A stretch of 64,000 nt of DNA, from NCBI GenBank assembly GCA_005765155.1, contig VCCP01000004.1, forward strand, positions 558,001-622,000, read 5' to 3'. How positions within the stretch are numbered: the stretch's first letter is position 1; each line of letters opens with the position of its first letter. The notes under the pieces are model-generated. The model saw only the letters and a program-made list of their open reading frames with translations. It did no database searches and was not told where the DNA came from. Both the position numbers and the translations under genes were made by a program. Positions 32,472 through 42,835 of the stretch are shown one piece after another. Source of the DNA: Zelopaecilomyces penicillatus (taxonomy: Eukaryota > Ascomycota > Sordariomycetes > Hypocreales > Pseudodiploosporaceae).

Positions 32472-35400
32472 CTAGCTTTTAATAGGGGGTTTTTGCAGGT
32501 TTAATAGGCTTAGAAAGCCCTGAAAAACAGGGCCTGTTAAAGCCTTAGTTAGCCCATCAGCAGGCATAGCCTTAGTTGTAAGATAATTTATCTTAAATAG
32601 CCCACTAGCTGTCTCTTGCCTAATATAGTGGAATTTTAGCAGGGTGTGCTTAGTTCGGGCATGCTGATTAGGGTTCTTAGCATTACTTATAGAGGCTGTA
32701 TTATCACAATACAGGTCTATAGGCTGCTGAAGAGGGATTTTTAGCTCTATAAAGAGCCCAGAGAGCCATTTTAGCTCTTTTATAGCCTCTACTAAAGCAT
32801 CTGATTCAGCTTCTATAGTTGAGAGGGCTATAGTAGTCTGTCTCTTTGCCTTCCAGCAGATAGGCCCGCTTGCTAGCTTAAAGAGATACCCATAGGTGGA
32901 TTTGCTAGTAGCTTTACAGCCTGCAAAATCACTATCTAAATAGCCTAGCAGCTGAAGAGCTAGTTGTTTAGCCTGTATAAGGTCTGAAGCCTTATAAAGG
33001 ATAGCTAGTTCTTTAGAGCCTTTCAGGTATTTTAGAAGGTTCCTAGCTGCATTATAATGGTTGATATAGGCCTGTTGCATATATCGAGAAAGCCACTGTA
33101 TTGGAAAAGCTATATCAGGTCTGGAAAGAAGCATAAGGTACATTAAAGTCCCTATAATCTGCTGATAAGTCTGTTGTTCAGCAGAGGTAAGAACCTTTTT
33201 TAGGGGTTCTTTTAATGCTCCGGGTTGTAGGGGTATAGCTGTAGGGGTTGCATCTTGCAGCTGAAAGCGCTGAAGAGCCTCATCAATATACTGAGACTGG
33301 TGCAGCCATAGCTCCTTTTTAGCCCGGTTACGGCTGATTTGAACCCCTAAGAAGAAGGCTACAGGGCCTCTATCTTCTATAGCAAAGACCTTATTTAACA
33401 GGCGTTTTAGCTTGTTAATATAGGGTAGGTCCGGCCCTATAATAAGGCAGTCATCAATGTAGGTAATAATAAAGGTGTTAGTCTGAGCATTGATAAAGAC
33501 AGCCGGGTTAGAGATTAAGGGTTGGAACCCTAGAGTAGCTAGCAGCTTAATTAGCTGCTGTTGCCATTCATGGGGACCTTGCTTTAGCCTATATAGGGCC
33601 TTTTTTAGCAGGATAACCTGTTTTATAGCAGGGTTATAGCCAAGCTTGGCTAATAAAGCTGCTAAAGGCTGGTTTCCAGGGGTCTGGGTCTCTATAAAGG
33701 AAGACAGGCCTTCTGGAAATTCCATAAAAATATCCTCAGATAACTGGCTGTTTAAAAAAGCCCCTATAAAATCAATTTGCTTGATTTCCCAGTTATAAAA
33801 GGCTGCTAAAGCTAGTAAAATCCGCCAGGTGGGGGGAATACTAGTAGCTGCGAAGGTTTCAAAGTAGTCTTTTCCTTCAATTTGCATAAAACCCTTTATA
33901 ACAAGCCTAGCCTTATATTTTAAGGGCTGATTTTGTGAATCCTTCTTAAGCTTAAAAACAAGCCTATTTTTCAGGATTTTTCGGTCTTTTGGAACCTCTG
34001 AAAAAGGGATAAAATGCATGACTTTAGCTTGTAGAATTTGGTGGAATTCGCTATAAATAGCGCTAATCCACTGTTCCTTAGCAGGGTCTTCTAAGGCTTG
34101 TTTCCAGCCAGCAGGTTCTGAAGAAGCCTTAGCAGTGAATTTTGCCTTTAGCTTATAGCAGATATCTATAGGGTAGGCAAGATCTAGCTGTATAGGTTCA
34201 GAGTCTTCTGACAGCTGTTCAGGCTGTTCAGTAGGCTGTGGTAATTGTGTTACAGGCTGTGATACAGGCTGTGGCAGCTGTTGTAGCGGTTGTGGCAGCT
34301 GTTGTGGCGTCTGTAGTACAGGCTCTGGCAGTTGGATAGGTCTTCTGGCTTGATCAAGGGCTTGTAAATCGGTCAGATCCTTTAGGGTAGGTTGATCTGT
34401 TGATTTTGGCGGGGTGTAAAGCTCTTCTAATTCTCCCTCTAAGCTAGAAGGGCTTTGAAGATTGTGAAAATTGCCCTTTAGGCCCTGGCTTATAGGGCCT
34501 ATTCCTTCTATAATACGAAGGAAAGAGGTCTTAGTTACCTGCCGGCGGGAGGGTATATAGACCGAATAGACATTTTTGCCTAGTATAGCCAGCAGCCTGG
34601 CTGGTTCTGTTTTAGGGCTTAGTTTAGCACCTTGTTGGCGCTTCTCAGCAGGGATAACAACCTCACAGTATACTCCAATAGCTCTGTAGGCTGTTAAATT
34701 TGGTTTGTTAGCTGCTAGAGCTGGTTTTAGCTCTTGTAAGAAGAGCTGTAGCGGGCTGAGGTCCCTGTTTGTAACCGCTGTACAGTTGATAAGGTTAACT
34801 ATAGCAGGTAAAATAGCGGTCCAGAGAAAAAGTGGCAGCTGGGCCCAGATCATAGTAGCCCATAGTCGGTCTAAAATAACCCTTATAGAGCGTTCTGGCA
34901 GGCCATTTTGCTCATGAATATAGGGGCTAGATGTGCTAAAACCGATGCCTTTGCCTGCTAGCCAGTCTTTTAGCAGTGCTGAGACCTCTTTTCCACCGTT
35001 GAAATGCAGCCGTAGAGGGTATTTTTTATAGTGGGCTTTTAGTCCTCTAAATAGTCCCTTTATAGCAGAGAAGACAGTATAACCTTCCTTATTAGGTAGT
35101 AAAAGAACCGTTCGATAACGGGATTTTCTTTCTATTAAAATAAGCCCTGTAGAGAGCTTATTATAAGAGATTGGTTTTATCTGAAATGTGTCTCCCTCTA
35201 TAACCTCTAGCACTTCTAGCGGGTCTGGAATCGGGTTTTTAGAGGGTCTGTGTACTGATTTAGCCTGTATACATGCTAAACAGAAGAAATCTGCTTCTTT
35301 TATAGCAGTAAAATCAGGTAAGCCCGCTGAAATTTTAGCGGTCTTCTTTAGCAGCTATAGGCCAATGTGGCTGAGACGGATGTGTTAAATTCCTGCTAGC

Positions 35401-36279
35401 TGTAGCAGCTTTTGGTAGCTAGTTTTAGCTGAAAGACCTGTATCTCCCTCTGTAACAGTGTTTTCAGAGGGTTCTAGAAGGGATATAGCATCTTCTAGTG
35501 GGTCTTGTGGCAGGCCTGAGTCTGGATCAGGGCTTTCTGGTGTGTATAGGCCTGAAATTTCAGGGCTTTTTGTTGGTTTCAGCAGCTGTTTAGCTGGTTC
35601 AGAGGGCTCAGTAAGGTCCTTATACATGCCAGGGGGGGGTTTAGAGGTGATTTCAACCGCTATTGGATAGCTATAATAGTGGTTGGAAGGCCCTGTAAAT
35701 TCAGGTGTGGGCTTCCCTTTTTGCTGAAGGAAGAAGCCGTGTTTAATGAAGTTTAGCAGTCCACAGCAGGTTCGGTCCACTGTAAATAGCTTCTCTCGCA
35801 GAAGTGTACCGCCAGAAGCATAATGCTTTACCCCACTCACTATATTTATATCCATATCAGGGATATATAGTGCATTTTTTAGCTCTAGAGTGCTATAAGT
35901 CCTGGGTTCAAGCCCTATAAGCACTGTAAATACAGCTGTTCCAGATCCTTTTGAATAGATTGGACCGCCACCAGTTGTTATAGGCCTTGGTTTCTTACTG
36001 TAGGCGCTATAACTAGTAAAGAGGGTTCTGTTATTAATGATATGGCATGTCGAGCCAGTGTTGTATAGCAGGGCGTTCTTCAGATTGGCGTTATGATGAG
36101 TGCTATAAGCTGATTCTTTAGGCTCTATAGCTTCTGAACCTTCTGTATCAGATTCAGAATCAGAGCTCTAGGTGCTGGCTGCAGTGTTCCAGTCACCTGT
36201 AGATAGGTTATAAGTGCCTATCATGAAGGAAGCTTTATCAGGTTCCTTGCTGCTAGTAGCAGGCTTCTTTGTCTTTTTT
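32472..36279 (-). pseudogene. pol: COP-1 pol (protease, integrase, RT, RNase H), disabled
   Basis: Read in one frame from the frameshift at 36274-36279 to the stop at 32472. Stops are at 36168-36170, 35385-35387 and 35355-35357; the last two are W (of the WH-R-LGH box) and Q in sister copies. Protease motif NTGST at about 36048-36062, with Asn for Asp. The 913-aa open segment (35213 to 32472) has: integrase core with D8 (GDTF), N72 instead of the second Asp, E107 (N-X34-E spacing); RT with YIDD; RNase H with LDSDFAG and CDNTASI. Length and order (IN before RT) are typical of Ty1/copia. Many C-to-T changes in CpA context point to RIP. Confidence 0.93.
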
Positions 36280-37233
36280 ATCCTTCTGAAAGGGCTTATA
36301 AGGCTGTTTTTCAGTGGATTTAGACGGTTTTTCCTTCTTTTTAAAGTCCTTATAGGTCTTTTTAGAAGGTTCCTCAGCTTCTCTAGCCCTATAAGAGCTA
36401 GCTTTTGCAACTGAAGAGCTTTTGTCTTGTAGCTCTTCTAGTAAGTCCGCCATAAGGAACTGTAAATTCAGGGCATCTAGTGAAGTGTTGAGCGCTGTAT
36501 GAATCCTGATATTATTCCTTTAGCGTTCAGCCCACTGTGGGAAAGCTTCTTTTACAGCCTTTAGATACTGATTTATCTGATCTGTGGGCTGTATAGTAAC
36601 TGAAGCTAATTATAGCTTAGCAAGTTGAGTATTGAATTCGCTATTAAATGCCTCTATAGAGCCTTTATAGCTGTTGAAGCTAAGCTCGTGAAAGGCGCTG
36701 TAGAGGGTTCCGCGCTGCAGGGTAGCACTACGGCAGTATTGCTTATTCAGTATTTGATAAGCTTCCAGCAGTGTTGTAACCTAACTTATAGAGGCTTGTG
36801 GGTGCTGTGAGCAGCTGTTATGAAGTAATAGAAGCAAAATAGCCTGATGGTGGTCGCTAAGGCTATGGCTTATAGTGGGGTTTGAAAGAAAAGTAGGTAA
36901 TCCAAGTGCCCGTAACTGGATTGATAGGGCCTGAAGCCATTGGTCGTAGTTGTCAGGGCCCCTTAACCTATAAGCTTCTGGAAAGGCCTGTATTTTCTTG
37001 GATAGCTCTTTTAAAGCTAGGTCCCCCAGTATATTCGTAGGCTGTGCTGGCTGTAATAGTGATTGAGGTGGCTTAGGTTGAGGTTGTGGTGGTTCTTCAG
37101 TAGTCTCAGTAGCTGTGGCCACTGTAAATTGGGCCTGTAGCTGTTGTAGTTGCTGTGTGAGCTCCTGTATCTGAGACCGAAGAGCTTGTAATTCTAATGA
37201 ATTCTCTTCTATTGGAAGGTCCTGACCTGACAT
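36274..37233 (-). pseudogene. gag: COP-1 gag, disabled, without a zinc knuckle
   Basis: Starts at ATG 37233. An N-terminal Gln/Leu-rich coiled coil (about residues 10-40) is followed by a Pro/Gln linker and a capsid-like region. In-frame stops at 36781-36783, 36610-36612 and 36520-36522 interrupt it; COP-E keeps CAA at the last one. The C-terminal part is Lys-rich (KDFKKKEKPSKSTEK region, about 36300-36360) and shows no CCHC knuckle, so basic residues may have bound RNA. A run of six T at 36274-36279 (five in COP-B, E and G) shifts the frame into pol. Confidence 0.88.
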
Positions 37234-37812
37234 TTTCAGGGTCAGACTGCTATAGCTGGTGGTTATAGCGGTATAAAAGAAAAATAAGCTTCTAAAAATA
37301 AGCTTATAGCTATATAACAGTGTTATAACAGCTGAAAGTGCCGGTTATAGCAGTGCTATATATAGATGGGTCTTAGTAAGAGCCCTGAAACTAGCCAATT
37401 GGCTAGAGGGGTGCCAGGCGTAAGGGTTGCCTGTCATATGCTAGCTATAGTCGGGTTATAGCGTAGCTGGCACAGCGTCTTTGCTTAGTCAGCCGACTTC
37501 TATAGTCTTATATAGGCCTTTTGCAAAGTTGACTAGCAATTCGAGTGTTTAACCGTATTTGGCGTAGTCAGTAAAGCTGTGACCTGTAATTCCGTAAGTC
37601 CGAATTAGTAATCCATAAATCCGAAAGTGGGTCGTGCTATAAGCTGTAGGTCCGATGTTTAACTCTTGTGTGTGCAGTGTTTTTCGTGACTTCTGATTGG
37701 TGGGAAATGTGGGTCCGACTGGTCAGAGGAGGGGCGAAAAATCTGATGTGTAAAGAGGTTGAATACAGCAGGAAAAAGAGTCTTCTTTTTACAGTCTGGA
37801 ATAACTATTCTT
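37234..37812 (-). other. COP-1 leader between PBS and gag
   Basis: 579 bp of 5' untranslated leader, including a short poly-G run (37408-37417 region) that is expanded in the RIPed copies. No convincing gene; the open frame on the plus strand here is a chance reading. Confidence 0.7.
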
Positions 37813-37826
37813 CCGGGCTCATAACC
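37813..37826 (-). other. COP-1 primer binding site: half-tRNA initiator Met
   Basis: Coding strand GGTTATGAGCCCGG, immediately after the 5' LTR. Its complement CCGGGCTCATAACC is the anticodon arm (CAT) of initiator tRNA-Met. Drosophila copia and Ty5 use the same internal tRNA region rather than the 3' end. Adjacent placement fixes the LTR end at CAATA. Confidence 0.82.
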
Positions 37827-38301
37827 TATTGCAATTTGCAGTATAAAGTTATAACTAAAGCTAGTAGCGATAGCAGTGGAAGAAAGGCAGCGAATAGTTA
37901 TCCAGAGTAAAGTCTGTAGAAAAGAAGAAAGAAGTGATTGAATTGCTGATAGAGAAAGAAAGCAGGATTCAGCTAGGAATCCAGCTATCTTATATATCTA
38001 AATAATACTAGGATTATTTGGAATTATTTAAGAATTCCAAATAATATTTCTTTAGATTTCTAAGCATTCCAAATAATAAGAAAGGGAGGGGTATAAGGGA
38101 TAAGCCCTTATTTTACTAGTCTAGCCTGATATAGCAGGTCAGGCTGCACGGGCTTTTTAGGTCTTATAGCAGGTCAGGCTGCTATCTTATAGCAGGTCTG
38201 GCTGCTAGGGCTATAACAGGTTTAGCTGCTAAGCTATAGTAGGTCTAGCTACTAATCTTATAATAGGTCAGGCTGTTATATAAAACCCGCCTATTTTAAC
38301 A
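37827..38301 (-). repeat. COP-1 right (5') LTR
   Basis: 475 bp; about six transitions relative to the left LTR (for example TGCAATTTG versus TGTAATTTG). Confidence 0.95.
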
Positions 38302-39004
38302 AATATAATACAATAATATTTTGATTATTCAATATATTAGATAATACTTTAAGCAGAAAGAATATAGTATAATAATGTTATTAATACCTTTAATAAGAGT
38401 TATAAGAGTAATACACTGCTCTATCTTTTAATAACTATAGGCCTTAAAAATACCTTAAGGTATATTATTAATAAATAGATAAACAGCAAGAAATGGACTA
38501 TACCTATAACTATATAAGAAATAAGAAACCAATGGTCTTAAGGGCAAAACCATAGAAGAGAGAGTATTATATTATAATCTGATAAGATGGTTATATAAAT
38601 AGGATATAATTATATAAGTAGATTGATATATACTTAGGTTAATAGAATATTAATAATAAACTGGATTATTAGACTTATACCTTAAATAAATAAAGAGTCT
38701 ATTAAGTCTATATATAGATTTATAGGACTTATAAAAGAAAATATTAATAAATCTAATAAGTTTATAATATATATATATACTTTTAATTTTCACTCTTTAG
38801 ATATAGCTTAGATAGTTATTAATATACTTTTAACTTTATTGTATTATTCACTATTGCTTATTATACTAATACTTAACCCTTGGTTATAATACTCTATATC
38901 TATCATTAATATAATAGATATATTGCTCAGAATGCTCTGATTTATCTGCTAATATAAACCCCCCTTTATTAGGTTTATCCCTTAGGAATTCATTAAATAT
39001 TATA
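38302..39004 (+). mobile_element. GYP-C 3' end with 3' LTR
   Basis: Resumes GYP-C after COP-1. 38302-38569 is the region that holds the antisense Zn2Cys6 exon 1 in GYP-1 (here RIPed and cut by COP-1). The 3' LTR is 38570-39004 (435 bp, type 2), followed by GCTCT (39005-39009). Confidence 0.92.
38570..39004 (+). repeat. GYP-C 3' LTR, type 2
   Basis: TATTATAATCTG...AATATTATA, same length as the reconstructed 5' LTR; differences are transitions. Confidence 0.9.
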
Positions 39005-42000
39005 GCTCTAAAGACTATAAAAATTGCTTTTAAGGCCTTGATTTATAGGGCCTATTCCTTCTATAATATAAAGAAAAGAGGTCTTAGTTATTTGCTAGCG
39101 GGAAGGTATATAGATCGAATAGATGTTTTTATCTAGTATAGCTAGCAGTTTAGCTGGCTCTATTCTAGGGCTTAGTTTAGTATCTTATTAGCGCTTCTTA
39201 GTAGGGATAATAATCTTATAATAGGCTCTAATAGCTCTATAGGCTGCTAGATTTGGCTTGTTAGCTATTAGAGCTGGTTTTAGCTCTTATAAGAAGAGCT
39301 ATAATAAGCTGAGGTCCCTATTTATAACCGTTATATAATTAATAAGGTTAACTATAGCAGATAAAATAGCAGTCTAAAGAAAAAGTAGTAGTTAGGCCTA
39401 GATTATAATAGCTTATAATTAATCTAGAATAACCCTTATAGAGTGTTCTAGCAGGCTATTTTGCTTATAAATATAGGGGCTAGATATATTAAAACCAATA
39501 CCTTTGCCTATTAGCCAGTCTTTTAATAATACTAAGACCTCTTTTCCACTATTGAAATACAGCTATAAAGAGTATTTTTTATAGTAGGCTTTTAGCCCTC
39601 TAAATAACCCCTTTATAGTAGAGAAGACAGTATAATCTTTCTTATTAGGTAGTAAGAGAATCTTTTAATAACAGGATTTTCTTTCTATTAGAATAAGCCC
39701 TATAGAAAGCTTATTATAAGGGGTTGGTTTTATCTAAAAGGTGTCTCCCTCTATAATCTCTAGTACTTTTAGTAGGTCTAGAATTGGGTTTTTAGAGGGT
39801 CTATATATTGATTTAGCCTATATACAAGCTAAATAGAAGAAATCTACTTCTTTTACAACAGTAAAATCAGGTAAGCCCGCTGAAATTTTAGCGGTCTTTT
39901 TTAGCAGCTGTAGGCTAATATAGCCAAGACAGATGTGCTAAATCCCTACTAGCTATAGCAGCTTTTAATAGCTAGTTTTAGCTGAAAGACCTATATCTCC
40001 CTCTATAACAGTGTTTTCAGAGGGTTCTAGAAGGGATATAATATCTTTTAGTAGGTCTTATAGTAGGCCTGAGTCTGGATTAGGGCTTTTTAGTATATAT
40101 AAGCCTGAAATTTCAGGGCTTTTTATTGGTTCTAGTAGCTGTTTAGCTGGTTTAGAGGGCTTAATAAGGTCCTTGTATATATTAGAGGGGGGTTTAAAGA
40201 TGATTTCAACTGCTATTAGATAGCTATAATAATGGTTAGAAGGCCCTATAAATTCAGGTGTAGGCTTCTCTTTTTACTAAAAGAAGAAGCTGTATTTAAT
40301 AAAGTTTAGTAGTCTATAGCAGGTTCAGTCTATTATAAATAGCTTCTCTTATAGAAGTATATCGCTAGAAGTATAATACTTTACCCTACTCACTATATTT
40401 ATATCTATATTAGGGATATATAGTGTATTTTTCAGCTCTAGAGTGCTATAAGTCCTGGGTTCAAGCCCTATAAGCACTATAAATACAGCTGTTTTAGATT
40501 CTTTTAGATAGATTAGACCGCTATCAGTTATTATAGGCCTTGGTTTCTTATTATAGGCACTATAACTAGTAAAGAGAGTTCTGTTATTAATGATATAGTA
40601 TATTAAGCTAGTATTATATAATAGGGTATTCTTTAGGTTAGTGTTATAATAGGTATTATAAGCTGTTTCTTTAGGCTCTATAGCTTTTAAACCTTCTATA
40701 TCAGATTTAGAATTAGAGCTTTAAGTATTAGCTATAATATTCTAATTATCTATAGATAGGTTATAAATGCCTATTATAAAGGAAGCTTTATTAAGTTCCT
40801 TACTACTAGTAGTAGACTTCTTTATCTTTTTATTCTTCTGAAAAGGCTTATAAAGCTGTTTTTCAATGGATTTAAATGGTTTTTCCTTCTTCTTAAAGTC
40901 CTTATAGGTTTTTTTAGAAGGTTTCTTAGCTTCTCTAGCTCTATAGGAGCTAGCTTTTATAATTAAAGAGCTTTTATCCTATAGCTCTTTTAGCAAGTCT
41001 ATTATAAGGAACTGTAAATTCAAGGCATTAAGAGAGATATTAAGCACTATATAAATCCTAATATTGTTCCTTTGGTATTTAGCCCACTATAGAAAAGCTT
41101 CTTTTATAGCCTTTAGATATTGATTTATTTAATCTATAGGCTGTATAATAACTGAAGCTAATTATAGCCTAGTAAGTCAGGTATTGGATTCGCTGTTAAA
41201 TACCCCTATAGAGCCTTTATAGCTACTAAAGCTAAGCTTATAAAAGGCGCTATAAAGGGTTCTATACTATAGGGTAGCACTACAGCAGTATTACTTGTTT
41301 AGTATTTAATAAGCTTCTAGAAGCATTATAGTCTAATTTATAGAGGCTTGTGGGTGTTATAAGCAGCTGTTATAAAGTAATAGAAGTAAAATAGTCTAAT
41401 AATAATTACTAAGTTAACTGCTTATAGTAGATTTTAATAGAAAATTAGATAATCCTAGTATCTATAGCTGGATAGATAGGGCCTAAAGCTATTAATTATA
41501 ATTATCAGGGTCTTTTAGCCTAAAAGCTTCTAGAAAGGCCTGTATTTTCTTGGATAGCTTCTTTAGAGCTAGGTCACCTAGTAGATTAACAGACTGTATA
41601 GGCTGTGATAGTGATTAAGGTAGCTAAAGTTAAGGTTATAGAGGTTCTTTAGCAGTCTTAGCAGCTATAGCTATTATAAATTAGCCCTATAGCTGTTATA
41701 ATTACTATATGAGCTCTTATATCTAAGATTAAAGAGCCTATAATTTTAATAAATTCTCTTCTATTAAAAGATCCTAACCTAATATTTTCAGGATCAGACT
41801 GTTATAACTAGTAGTTATAGCAGTATAGAGGAAAAATAAGCTTTTAAAAATAAGCTTATAGCTGTATAACAGTGTTATAAACAGCTGAAAGTGCCAGTTA
41901 TAGCAGTGCTATAAATAGCCAGGTCTTAGTAAGAGCCCTGAAAATAGCCAATTGGCTAGGGGGGGGGGGGGTGACAGGCGTGAGGGTTGCTTGTTATATA

Positions 42001-42830
42001 CTAGCTATAATTAGGTTATAGTATAGCTGGTATAGTGTCTTTGCTTAGTTAGCTGACTTCTATAGTCTTATATAAGCTTTTTATAAAGTTGATTAGCAAT
42101 TCAAGTGATTAATCATATTTAGTATAGTTAATAAAGCTATAACCTATAATTCTATAAATCTAAATTAATAATCTATAAATCTAAAAGTAGGTTATATTAT
42201 AAGCTATAGGTCTAATATTCAACTCTTATATATATAGTGTTTTTTATGACTTCTGATTGGTGGGAAATATAGGTCTGACTGGTTAGAGGAGGGGCAAAAA
42301 ATCTGATATATAAAGAGGTTAAATATAATAGAAAAAAGAGTCTTCTTTTTACAGTCTGAAATAACTATTCTTCTAGGCTTATAATCTATTATAATTTATA
42401 ATATAAAGTTATAACTAAAGCTAATAGTAATAATAATAGAAGAAAGGCAGTGAATAGTTATTTAGAGTAAAGTCTATAGAAAAGAAGAAAGAAATGATTA
42501 AATTGCTAATATAGAAAAGAAGAAGAATATAACTAGAAATCCTTCTATCTTTTATATCTATCTAATTCTAAGATAATTTAGAATTATTTTAAGATATTCT
42601 AAATAATTATTTAGAATTATTAGATATTCCAAATACTAAAACAGAAAGTAAGCACTAGTCTATCCCTTTATAGGTTAAGCTATAAGGGCTTTATAAGCTT
42701 AGCTTATTAAGCTATATAGGTCTAGCTGCTAGGCTATAATAGATTAAGCTGCTAGATTATAGTAGATTAAGCTACTAGACTATAGTAGATTAGACTGCTA
42801 TATATAGAAAAAACCCATTTTATTTTAATA
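39005..42830 (-). mobile_element. COP-E right part: pol 5' half, gag, leader, 5' LTR (RIPed)
   Basis: Continues COP-1 homology from the GCTCT site to the right LTR. Integrase and protease positions again encode Asn at the expected Asp (near 39550 and 40615). Here the Gln codon lost in COP-1 at 35355 is intact as CAG, and the gag stop at the equivalent of 36520 is CAA, showing the ancestral codons. A poly-G run of 13 lies in the leader (41959-41971). Confidence 0.92.
42387..42830 (-). repeat. COP-E right (5') LTR
   Basis: 444 bp, TATTATAATTTATAA...TTTTAATA, followed by TATTA (42831-42835). Confidence 0.9.
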
Positions 42831-42835
42831 TATTA

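Larger units (their letters stand above)
31969..38301 (-). mobile_element. COP-1: complete but inactivated Ty1/copia element
   Basis: 6,333 bp with 475-bp LTRs (31969-32443, 37827-38301) and target duplications AATAT (31964-31968, 38302-38306). The uninterrupted GYP-A sequence confirms the target site. The LTRs differ at about six positions, all transitions, so the element is older than GYP-1 or lightly RIPed. In coding sense the LTR is TGTTAAAATAG...CAATA. Gag-pol was once a single frame, now broken by stops and a one-base insertion. The sequence is far richer in CpA than the other copia copies. It belongs to a related but distinct subfamily, as its LTR middle differs from COP-B, E, G and J. 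Confidence 0.96.

Noticed and set aside
36253..36453. Programmed +1 gag-pol frameshift in COP-1
   Set aside because: Sister copies with one T fewer have gag and pol in one frame, so the shift is an indel.
37811..37826. tRNA-Met anticodon-arm sequence CCGGGCTCATAACC, possible tRNA gene
   Set aside because: Only the anticodon arm is present, exactly at the LTR edge; it is the primer binding site.
37668..37910. 80-codon plus-strand open frame crossing the COP-1 leader and LTR
   Set aside because: Crosses the LTR/PBS border, opposes the element, and is not kept in other copies.
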